In this document: positions 55,621 through 64,000 of the stretch, in pieces | Layout: every line of letters begins with the position of its first letter | Position numbering within the stretch: the stretch's first letter is position 1 | Source of the DNA: Valencia hispanica | Lineage: Eukaryota > Chordata > Actinopteri > Cyprinodontiformes > Valenciidae | Length of the DNA stretch: 64,000 bases | Assembly (NCBI GenBank): GCA_963556495.2 | Contig: OY747721.1 | Span: forward strand, 32,100,349 to 32,164,348 | Direction: 5' to 3' | Position numbers and translations under genes: made by a program | Notes under the pieces: generated by a model | The model's input: only the letters and a program-made list of their open reading frames with translations | Database searches by the model: none | Told to the model about the DNA's origin: nothing

Positions 55621-55639
55621 CTTACTTTTTTGCATAAAT

Positions 55640-55895
55640 CCAACTGAGAGTCTGTGATAAGACGCTCCACAACATGATGATGCCACCACCATAAATCAGA
55701 CATGGGGATAGTTTGCTTAGGGGGGGGGGGGGGGTGTACAGTGCAAGTTAGTTTTTGCAAGTTGGCTAAAAAGGTCTATTTCATAGATTTATTTATTTTT
55801 TATTGGTATTTTAATTTGATATTAAAAAGTGTGGTTGTGATATGAGAAAGTGTGAAAAGGTTCAAGGGGTATGAATACCATTGCAAGTCACTGGT
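55640..55895 (+). mobile_element. Tc1-like fragments with a poly-G run
   Basis: AACATGATGATGCCACCACC and, after a 15-base G run (55720-55734), GTGTGAAAAGGTTCAAGGGG with TATGAATACCATTGCAAG, the 3' end of a fish Tc1 family. Confidence 0.5.
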
Positions 55896-55899
55896 AGAG

Positions 55900-56453
55900 C
55901 CTAAAAATTGGAGATTTGTGCCTCATTAAAGCCAACGTGATAACACTGCCTATGGTAGATGACCACACAAGCACCTATGTTTATGTGCCCTTATTGGTTT
56001 AAGGTTATTAGTGCCATTTGGACTTGGGCTTATCGCATACAGCTGACACTCTGCACTCTAAGACCTATGGGATAATTGGCTTAGTAATCAGACAGTATTA
56101 GGCTCTGCAGTCCACCTGCCAATTGTATTCTAATCCTGACCTCAAACCACCCTCTGCTTACTCCCACATTAAGTAATCATTCACAAAAAATCTCCAAACT
56201 ACATCTAGAAGAAGTGATTCATCACATTTCTCTTGTTGTGGTGAGGAAATAAAGGCATGTTGAGCAAGTTTATAGATTTTAATCCAGGCAGAGGTTTGCA
56301 TATGATAAGTGTTTGCTTTAGCACCTGCATCAGGAGAGGAGCGTCGCAATCCTGGGATAGGGGAGTTCTGCAATGTTGCCTTTTATTATTGCAGAGTGTG
56401 GAGCTAAGGTACGGGTAATAGCTCATAGGAGACTCATTAGTTCTCCCACCCAG

Positions 56454-56497
<44 letters not shown>

Positions 56498-58170
56498 TAT
56501 TTTCCATTTGGCCCACCTCTGTCATTATCCCGGTGCAGATGTGACCCGTCCCGTTAAACCACTGCATTGTCCCGTGATGACTGAACATACCCGCCATTCA
56601 TTTTCTAAACAAAATAAAGTTAAAATAAAAAACTAAAAAAATGCTTTGTGTTATTTGGCCTCTCCTTTTTCCTGTTTGCTGCTGAGGCAAAAACAAATAG
56701 GCATCACAAACTGTGAGATTTATTGGTGAGATGCAATCCATATCTTGACAAGGAAGCAGAATTTGCATCCTTCGAGCGTGCTTCACATACCAAAATAAGT
56801 TTAAAAAGAGTAACCCCACGTGGTCTGATACAGTGTTTAAAATATGTGAATGTTTAAATTGGTCAAAAAAGCAGAGACTGCTAAATTGAAGTTTGATCTC
56901 TACTGTGGGGTTACGGGTTAGGGTAAGTGAGTTTCTAGAGATGATCCAGTCCAATCACATTTAACGATGATTAATAGCAGAGTGTTTCACTGCTATTGTC
57001 AAAAAGAAATGAAACTAACTAGGGTTTGTTAATAAAAGAGATTAGTGCTATTGTTTTTGGGGCGGTTTTGTTGCCATTTTGCCCTTGTTTAATGAGCTTT
57101 TAGTAGAAACTTCCAGCCCTGATCAAGGCATTTCACAATGTTAAATGTAGAAGTACTGGAATACTCTCAATTGCAGTGGGTTTTCTGTCTGCAATTTCTT
57201 TGTCAGCCCTCCCGCATGCCGTACAACCCTTTGTCATGTGACCCTGCCTTGTTGGGTGTGTTCATAATTTATTTAGGAGCATTTGAAGTACGGTTTATGA
57301 ACAAGGGGAATTACTTTTTTTCTGTATGTTTTGCCCACACACTATTAACTGCCACTACATTGAAATATGTTGTGAAACATAGCATGAGTTGAAAAATCAA
57401 CAAGTTATATTAAAACTGAAAAAACATACTAGCATTAACCTAGCACTTTTTAGCTGACTGGTCTTCATCAGCAGGAGAAATCTGACAGAGTTAACTGTTG
57501 AAATAAAGGATAAAGCTACGTACACGTTAGGTGACATGTTGTCAGAACACTCCGGTTCGGAGAGAATGGGAGAATACTGCACCGCTGATAAAATGTTGTG
57601 TTTGACTTTAATCCAATTTAAAACTGCCAAGAATTTAATTACTATGGAGCATATTGATTTTAACAATTGTAGGATACAGCTGGATCAAATATTAATTTTC
57701 AGTGCAGGATTTAATCAAAACACAAAGTGCACAAAGAAAAAAGATGTAGTGTTTCTCCATGGTGAACACTAGGGGTCACGTGACGTAGCACAGGGTCACA
57801 AGGGCGAAACATAGAGATGGTCAGAACAGTTGTGAATAATGAGGGCTGGAAAAAAAAGCTCAAGTTTAACGTTGATTTGTTGACTTTAGTTAACCTGATG
57901 GACAAGTGATTTTTAACAGATTCCAACATGGATTCTCAGGCATTTCTATCCATTCTCATTGACTTTTTTATTCCAAGTAACAAAACCCAGGTAGAGACCC
58001 TATTCAAGTTACAAGCTTATACATTTGAGCCAGCATATGAGTCTGACAATCCCAAGCCATGATGGATGCTAATATGAGTGAAGAGGTTGAGGTGTATTCC
58101 TTATTTATGTTGTTCACTTTTGATGTCCATTTATCTGATGGTGTTGCCTCTGTCATTTGACATACCAGTC
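55900..58170. other. Upstream of HS3ST, nothing recognised
   Basis: Intergenic AT-rich DNA with a (CA)n array at 56455-56495. No supported gene. Confidence 0.45.
56455..56495. repeat. (CA)n microsatellite
   Basis: About 20 CA units. Confidence 0.95.
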
Positions 58171-58184
58171 ATAGATGTTGGTGT

Positions 58185-58375
58185 TGATTCTCAGCCATCC
58201 AGGACATGATATTCTTGAGAGTTAATGAGCCTTAACCTTAGACTTATAAATCTGATACTCCCAATCCAGTTTTCAGAACTGAGGAAGCCTCTTGGATGAG
58301 AGACGAAACGAATTCAAGACAACAAGAAAAAGTCCAGTTGCCTTCATTGAAACTCTGAAGAACACCAGTCATATA
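58185..58375 (+). repeat. Dispersed repeat, unclassified
   Basis: CAGAACTGAGGAAGCCTCTT, GGATGAGAGACGAAACGAAT and AGTCCAGTTGCCTTCATTGA follow in the order of a repeat seen in many fish genomes and transcripts. I do not know its class. Confidence 0.5.
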
Positions 58376-58550
58376 CTGTAGATGACATACAAATCTACTG
58401 AAATAAAAATCATATGTGGCTAGTTCAGTCCACCTTGGTCCGCTTCATAACCCGCTTTTTTGTTTCTGGATTATCTAGAAACCAATGCAGTGCTCCCAGC
58501 ATTCGGCTTTGGGGTTTTAATTCACAAGTGTGGAAACAAAAGCACACAGA

Positions 58551-58800
58551 AAAGAAAGTTCAATTCAATTCAGTTCATAAATACTTTATTTATCTCAAAG
58601 GGAAATAAGATATTGTAGTAAATCAAATCATCCAAGTATCTTCAAGGAGTCGCTGTGGATGGTGATGTTATGGGCAGGGAGGATCCCCAGTAGCAGTCAA
58701 TCTTGCAATCCAAAGATGCTTCTGACTGAAGACTGTCATAACATTCTAACAGCTCAATTTCTGGGCAACATTAACAATATTTCACAGTAACATGTCCTGG
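58551..58800 (-). mobile_element. LINE 3'-end fragment (reverse)
   Basis: CAATTCAATTCAGTTCATAA, TACTTTATTTATCTCAAAGG and GAAATAAG form the complement of a LINE-type 3' tail. Confidence 0.45.
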
Positions 58801-58859
58801 ATGACACAATCAATTGTTTATGCGGTCAGATCGGTCTCATTAAGAATAAACTCATGCAG

Positions 58860-59500
58860 GGTTTTTCACAATGGCACACGCTCTGGTTCACAAATATAAT
58901 TTCGAAGAAACACTTGTGATAGAATTTCACAAATGCACACGATCCGTTTCACAAATGCACACAATCCGTTTCACAAATGCACATTATCTGTTTCACAAAT
59001 ATAATTTTGAGGGAAGCTTCAAATATAAACTCACAGATCATACGAATCGTTAAATGTGCATTTACGAACCACTTCTCATTTGCGAATCTCTCTGTATTTG
59101 TGAGAGAATTTTGTGTGGTGAATTTTGAGACTGTTGTAACGTTGCAGGTCAACAAACGTCACCATTGGCCAATGAATCTGTCAATCAAATTTACGATTCT
59201 GATTGACAGATTCGTCAGCTAACCAATGTCTTCGTTTTCAGCCAATCGTATGGCTGCTTACATTTTCTCCTCACTAGCAGAGCTGTTATGTGCGCATGCG
59301 CTGTGAAGTTCAACCGCGACACATGGCGAAATGTGGTACTAACCGTTTGAGACTGATGCATGTCGCTACCATAGACTGTATATAACGGTTGCTACTTATC
59401 GCCATGTGTCGCGGTTAAACTTCACTGCGCATGCGCACATAACAGCTCTGCCTGTGCAGCGTCATAGAGAGAGTTACGACAGACTTTGAACTAGCCGACA
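58860..59500. mobile_element. Fold-back element or MITE with subterminal repeats
   Basis: The motif TTTCACAAATGCACA occurs in tandem (58925-59000, with related copies nearby). A nested inverted repeat (GAATCTGTCAATCA and its complement) lies at 59175-59215. A 52-bp inverted repeat lies at 59278-59329 and 59399-59450, with 50 of 52 bases matching and a 69-bp loop. No coding sequence and no defined target duplication. Confidence 0.5.
59278..59450. repeat. 52-bp near-perfect inverted repeat
   Basis: Left arm begins CAGAGCTGTTATGTGCGCAT and right arm ends ATGCGCACATAACAGCTCTG. The arms differ at two positions and contain GCGCATGCGC. Confidence 0.95.
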
Positions 59501-60313
59501 CGCGGTCACATGGTTCATGGAGTCCTCAATAGTTCCAAACATCCCAGCGCTGTCAGTGAGTCAAATATTTCTAATTTCTCCTGGCGATTTTTGATCATTG
59601 ACTAATAATGTGTACTGATTACTTCTTACTGAATAGCCTATGCATTTTTATTTTATCAAGGCATTTCTAGAGGAACAGACATTCGTCACTGTTCTACATT
59701 TTAGAGGGAGACGAGAGTGCGAACACATTGTAGAATACATGTAGATCACCGATCATATTTGATAAATTAATACACTACACTGCTCAATATAAGCTTGTTT
59801 AATAACTTTATGTGCCACAAGAAACCCTAAATTGGAGTAATAATACCCAATTTATAGCCTGTTTTCTGAATGATAGCATGTTAATGTCATACCTTGTCCC
59901 CCTATACACTTAAAACATGCCAGTGGTTAATCTGCTCCAGTTTACCTTCAGATCTTAATCTTTCAACAAAGCATGGGATATTACTGTTCCCAGGATTTAC
60001 TCCTAAAACACCCTGTATGTCTAGCAGATGACATTCAGTCTGTGTTCTCTCTGCCTGCTGTTGGATGGAAAATTAGCGGAATGACAGGCTGATCTAAGTT
60101 ACATGTTTTGAACTAGTTTTTAAATAACTTGGAGGAAAATATGCGGCTGTCTATGCGTTGAGTGATGACCTGGGATGAATTTTTTTCGGTAGAACACATC
60201 ATTCTATAATTATTTATTTTCTTATGAACTTATGCATCTATAACCCAGTTGATTATGGTTCTAGCCTGACTACAGTAAAATACTAATTCATTGATAATGT
60301 TAAAACCAGTATA

Positions 60314-60349
<36 letters not shown>

Positions 60350-60610
60350 GTTAATTGAGGAAAAAACAATACGCAAACTTTTTATTAAATATTAAGCAAA
60401 ATGTAAAACAAGCTTTAATGAAGTATTTTTACTATCATTCTCACTGTCATTAAATCTATACAAATACACTGCATCGATCAAATTTGGGCAATGTGGAAAT
60501 CTGCTGAAGTCCTAATTAAGGTTCATCCTTGGTAACATTAACAGCAGCTCCCTTTGATATCAACCACTGGTGACCTTCCTGAAAACAACAATAGAGAAAC
60601 GGTTCATTAG
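59500..60610. other. Intergenic, nothing recognised
   Basis: AT-rich with a 31-base A run at 60317-60347. A retroposon tail is possible, but no body was identified. Confidence 0.4.
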
Positions 60611-60614
60611 TAAA

Positions 60615-60925
60615 ATGTTTTGCTGTAGCTCAGTGGTAGAGTTGTCAGCCGGCAACCCAGAAATTGTGGGTTCGATTCCAGCTTCCACCTGTTACATGTC
60701 GTTGTGTCCTTGGGCAAGACACTTCACCTACCTTGCCTACTGGTGTTGGGCCGATGGCGCGATATGGCAGCCTCGCTTCTGTCAGTCTGCCCCAGGGCAG
60801 CTGTGGCTATAATCATAGCTTGCTTCCACCAGTGTGTGAATGTGAGAGTGAATGAATAATGGAGTTGTAAAGCGCTTTGAGAGTCTTGAAAAGCGCTATA
60901 TAAATGCAAGCCATTATTATTATTT
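60615..60925 (+). mobile_element. tRNA-derived SINE
   Basis: Pol III box A (TAGCTCAGTGGTAG, 60626-60639) and box B (GGTTCGATTCC, 60669-60679) are followed by an unrelated body and an L2-type tail (AAAGCGCTTTGAGAGTC, AAAAGCGCTATATAAATGCA) ending in ATT repeats. This arrangement is that of a V-SINE-like element mobilised by an L2 LINE. Confidence 0.9.
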
Positions 60926-61067
60926 GAAAAATTCAAATTACAAATCAAGATGTTTAGGGTGGAAAAGTTTAAAATGTAATTATACATATTATATTTGGTT
61001 TTGTACAACATTTCATATGTATAAAATGTATATTTAAATAATACTTTTATATGTTTATTGCTTTACC

Positions 61068-61298
61068 ATGACTGGCTGTGCTGCATTTGGATGCAGCAAT
61101 CGGTCCAAGAAAGGGATCAGAACATACGGCTTCCCTAAAGACACAGAAAGAAGAAGGAAATGGTTGGCTCAAGTCAGCAGGAAAAACCTCACCATCGCCA
61201 GAGGTCATAATAACAGAAAGCTGTGTACAATAAGTTTAATCTGCACTGTCAAATATTTTCAATCAGGGCTCTACACGCCACCCTGTGATGGCACTTAG
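61068..61298 (+). CDS. THAP-domain exon of a possible small gene or element
   Basis: MTGCAAFGCSNRSKKGIRTYGFPKDTERRRKWLAQVS... opens as a THAP domain (C4-x4-C9, GFPKD, W31-like position, RKLC). The following C-x2-H is missing in frame: the sequence reads KLCTISLIC. Either the exon ends soon after LC or the copy is broken. Further on, 61306-61401 encodes a coiled-coil-like stretch (MEEYNKAITFLQDMITLFCG) in another frame, and 61689-61826, after TTTTGACAG, an open tail ending SAQQLI and TGA. AATAAA follows near 62219. These could be exons of one short THAP gene or scattered relics of a P-like element. Confidence 0.45.
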   Translation: MTGCAAFGCSNRSKKGIRTYGFPKDTERRRKWLAQVSRKNLTIARGHNNRKLCTISLICTVKYFQSGLYTPPCDGT

Positions 61299-61430
61299 GC
61301 ATAAGATGGAAGAGTACAACAAAGCCATAACATTCCTCCAAGACATGATAACACTCTTCTGTGGACTTAAGATTGGCCAAAAAGCAAACCAGTGCAAATA
61401 AGAATTGTGATGGCCCACATCAGCTTCAAT

Positions 61431-61436
<6 letters not shown>

Positions 61437-61510
<74 letters not shown>
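61437..61510. repeat. (TA)n microsatellite
   Basis: About 74 bp of alternating T and A inside the putative THAP locus. Confidence 0.95.
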
Positions 61511-61513
<3 letters not shown>

Positions 61514-61839
61514 TGTTTTGGTGGGATTTTTTTGCCCCTTGTACTTTAATTTAAACGATTCTACATATGTTATTTTAATCATACATAGTCTTGGCATGTT
61601 CAGGGAATAATAAAAAAATGATTGCAATGCTTGCATTAGCTTTGGTATGAAACAAAGTCATTTCTGATCATTTTGATTTTATTTTGACAGCCTCCCCATC
61701 ACCACCCAGCCACCTCCAGCACTCCACCATTCCACTTACCAACTTATTTATTGCTCCATCACTGACAGAACTGGGAAGTTCCACCAACCTGATCACTGAT
61801 CAGCTCTCCGCTCAGCAACTCATCTGAAAACAGGAAGAT

Positions 61840-62800
61840 GGACATGAATGCATCGCAGGGTTACCTGTAATAGTTTAATAAGACTTTTTTAGTTATTTTT
61901 CTACAGTTGTTTATTTAGGCTGACATTCTAAATAATTCTTCAATTCTCGTGTGTTAAAAAAAGATTGTAAACTCTACTTAATCAAATGATTACAAACGAT
62001 AATTTCATAAAACAAGTGCAAATGAACAGTTCTGCAGTAAATATCAACTTTATAAAGGTTATGGTGTTCAAGTACTTTTCTTTAAATGTCTTGATTCAGC
62101 TCTTATTATTTTGGAGGACACAAAACAAGAAAACAACATATCTTGTTACTTTGGTGATCCTGTGTGCCATATGCTTCAGCAGTTCATTGCAGTCAGTTCT
62201 TATGTGCTTTAACTGAAAAATAAAGAAATAATTTCTCTTCTTCACAATCACATTTTTCTTTACTGATGGTATCTCTATTTATGCTTCAATCTCTGATGCA
62301 TCAAAGTCAGTTAAAGACTGTTGATACAGTGACCAGCAACTCATTAGATTTATTTTAGACAAAAAAAAAACACCATTAAAATTAAAGAGACATAAAAGTG
62401 TATATCCTATTTCAAACTGCGATGAATATTTTTAAAAAGCTGAATTTGACATACTGAAATAAACCCGTCAATAGGTCGTCAAGCTTGTCCAGTCCCCTCC
62501 TGCTCACAATTAGCTAGCTGCAGTTAAACTACAACTAGCTCATTAACACAGTTAATTAACCAAAACTGGCTACATTAAATATCACCCTTGACTTATTTTT
62601 GGTACAGAGCAGTCAGCTAACACTTTTCAATGCAAAAAAATGTTGTGATTCCGTTAACTTACCGGAACAATAGTTCCAAAATATGGGATCAGAACAGTAT
62701 CACCTTGAAATGAAACTGAAAATATTAATTTTGAATCTGAAATATATCTAGTGAAAATTTTTGTATTGAAAGTGATTTTTTTTTTCTATGAAACTCATGT
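61840..62800. other. Intergenic, nothing recognised
   Basis: AT-rich DNA between the THAP locus and the Tc1 element. No supported feature besides a candidate AATAAA near 62219. Confidence 0.4.
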
Positions 62801-62801
62801 A

Positions 62802-64000
62802 CAGGTCCTTCTCAAAAAATTAGCAGATTGTACATACAGCTCATGAAAACCCAAAATTCCTATCTCAAAAAATTAGCATATTTCATCCGACCAATAAAAG
62901 AAAAGTGTTTTTAATATAAAAAAGTCAACCTTCAAATAATTATGTTCAGTTATGCACTCAATACTTGGTCGGGAATCCTTTTGCAGAAATGACTGCTTCA
63001 ATGCGGCGTGGCATGGAGGCAATCAGCCTGTGGCACTGCTGAGTAGTTATGGAGGCCCAGGATGCTTCGATAGCGGCCTTAAGCTCATCCAGAGTGTTGG
63101 GTCTTGCGTCTCTCAACTTCCTCTTCACAATATCCCACAGATTCTCTATGGGGTTCAGGTCAGGAGAGTTGGCAGGCCAATTGAGCACAGTAATACCATG
63201 GTCAGTAAACCATTTACCAGTGGTTTTGGCACTGTGAGCAGGTGCCAGGTCGTGCTGAAAAATTAAATCTTCATCTCCATAAAGCTTTTCAGCAGATGGA
63301 AGCATGAAGTGCTCCAGAATCTCCTGATAGCTAGCTGCATTGACCCTGCCCTTGATAAAACACAGTGGACCAACACCAGCAGCTGACATGGCACCCCAGA
63401 CCATCACTGACTGTGGGTACTTGACACTGGACTTCAGGCATTTTGGCATGTCTTTCTCCCCAGTCTTCCTCCAGACTCTGGCACCTTGATTTCCGAATGA
63501 CATGCAAAATTTGCTTTCATCCGAAAAAAGTACTTTGGACCACTGAGCAACAGTCCAGTGCTGCTTCTCTGTAGCCCAGGTCAGGCGCTTCTGTCGCTGT
63601 TTCTGGTTCAAAAGTGGCTTGACCTGGGGAATGCGGCACCTGTAGCCCATTTTCAGCACACGCCTGTGCACGGTGGCTCTGGATGTTTCTACTCCAGACT
63701 CAGTCCACTGCTTCCGCAGGTCCCCCAAGGTCTGGAATCGGTCCTTCTCCACAATCTTCCTCAGGGTCCGGTCACCTCTTCTCGTTGTGCAGCGTTTTCT
63801 GCCACACTTTTTCCTTCCCACAGACTTCCCACTGAGGTGCCTTGATACAGCACTCTGGGAACAGCCTATTCGTTCAGAAATTTCTTTCTGTGTCTTACCC
63901 TCTTGCTTGAGGGTGTCAATGATGGCCTTCTGGGCAACAGTCAGGTCGGCAGTCTTACCCATGATTGCGGTTTTGAGTAATGAACCAGGCTGGGAGTTTT
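62802..64000 (-). mobile_element. Tc1-like transposon, apparently intact, cut by the window edge
   Basis: The 3' end starts CAGGTCCTTCTCAAAAAATT directly after TA (62800-62801). The motif CTCAAAAAATTAGCA recurs at 62810 and 62863, as in inverted-repeat/direct-repeat Tc1 elements. The 5' end lies beyond 64000. It carries the complete transposase frame. Confidence 0.9.
62958..63962 (-). CDS. Tc1 transposase, full-length
   Basis: 334 residues, uninterrupted, in the size range of Tc1 transposases (about 340). The N-terminal paired-like DNA-binding region has two helix-turn-helix units (IIDTLKQEGKTQKEISERIG then a second around 70-105), with the basic linker GRKKCGRKRCTTRRGD between (about 50-64). 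The DDE catalytic triad is D148 (LFSDESKF), D238 (FQHDLAPAHS) and E273 (NPIENLW), a DD34E spacing. It ends AKGFPTKY. It cuts and pastes the element at TA sites in the nucleus. The start ATG at 63962 follows GGTAAGACTG on the minus strand and is the family start (MGKTADLTVAQK). No stop or frameshift is seen. Confidence 0.93.
   Translation of the reverse strand: MGKTADLTVAQKAIIDTLKQEGKTQKEISERIGCSQSAVSRHLSGKSVGRKKCGRKRCTTRRGDRTLRKIVEKDRFQTLGDLRKQWTESGVETSRATVHRRVLKMGYRCRIPQVKPLLNQKQRQKRLTWATEKQHWTVAQWSKVLFSDESKFCMSFGNQGARVWRKTGEKDMPKCLKSSVKYPQSVMVWGAMSAAGVGPLCFIKGRVNAASYQEILEHFMLPSAEKLYGDEDLIFQHDLAPAHSAKTTGKWFTDHGITVLNWPANSPDLNPIENLWDIVKRKLRDARPNTLDELKAAIEASWASITTQQCHRLIASMPRRIEAVISAKGFPTKY

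Noticed and set aside
60626..60679. tRNA gene
   Set aside because: Box A and box B are present, but the sequence between and after them does not fold into a cloverleaf with acceptor stem, and a SINE body with LINE tail follows.

Overview
This is a stretch of teleost fish chromosome, most likely from a spiny-rayed (percomorph) species. The evidence is spliced vertebrate genes with long introns, several generations of Tc1/mariner transposons, hAT and Harbinger-type elements, L2-like LINEs, tRNA-derived SINEs and long microsatellites. The sequence is AT-rich outside coding exons. There are no operons, plasmid features, CRISPR arrays or phage genes.

Two host genes face each other tail to tail. 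On the plus strand, a GSG1-family gene (best fit gsg1l2; a claudin-like four-pass membrane protein related to the AMPA-receptor auxiliary subunit GSG1L) has five coding exons between 3869 and 23869. They join into a clean 304-codon frame, with a candidate polyadenylation signal at 26003. On the minus strand, a heparan sulfate glucosamine 3-O-sulfotransferase gene (HS3ST3/HS3ST6 group) has three coding exons: 53181-52712, 33400-33171 and 30717-30329. They join into a 362-residue Golgi type II enzyme with all expected PAPS-binding and catalytic motifs. Its 19.3-kb first intron is full of mobile DNA. The two products probably do not work together directly: one acts at the neuronal or cell membrane, the other modifies heparan sulfate in the Golgi.

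The rest is mostly repeat-derived. From left to right: a THAP-domain exon (1211) and LINE 3' ends (1875-3434); introns of the GSG1-family gene with a frameshifted Tc1 element with long inverted repeats (10523-12015), a second degraded Tc1 (12090-13400), and two C-rich strand-asymmetric blocks of unknown origin (16196-16610 and 18040-18990); the intergenic/3'UTR zone with a Tc1 copy carrying a 605-bp MITE; then HS3ST intron 1 with a Harbinger-type element carrying a MADF-like first exon (31748-32462), an L2 element split by a MITE and a hAT element (33930-37935), further Tc1 debris, and a SWIM-type exon in an ISL2EU/Kolobok-like setting (45768-47456). Upstream of HS3ST lie two hAT MITEs with 8-bp target duplications nested in Tc1 debris (54101-55268), a fold-back element with a 52-bp near-perfect inverted repeat (59278-59450), a tRNA-derived SINE, a possible small THAP gene (61068) and, at the right edge, a Tc1 element with an uninterrupted 334-residue transposase (62958-63962).

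No clearly new biological system is visible. The best leads are the possibly live Tc1 copy, the extra intron and TPRYF substitution in the sulfotransferase, the fold-back element, the unclassified C-rich blocks and the transposon-derived DNA-binding exons. All homology statements come from reading motifs and remembering families, not from database searches.
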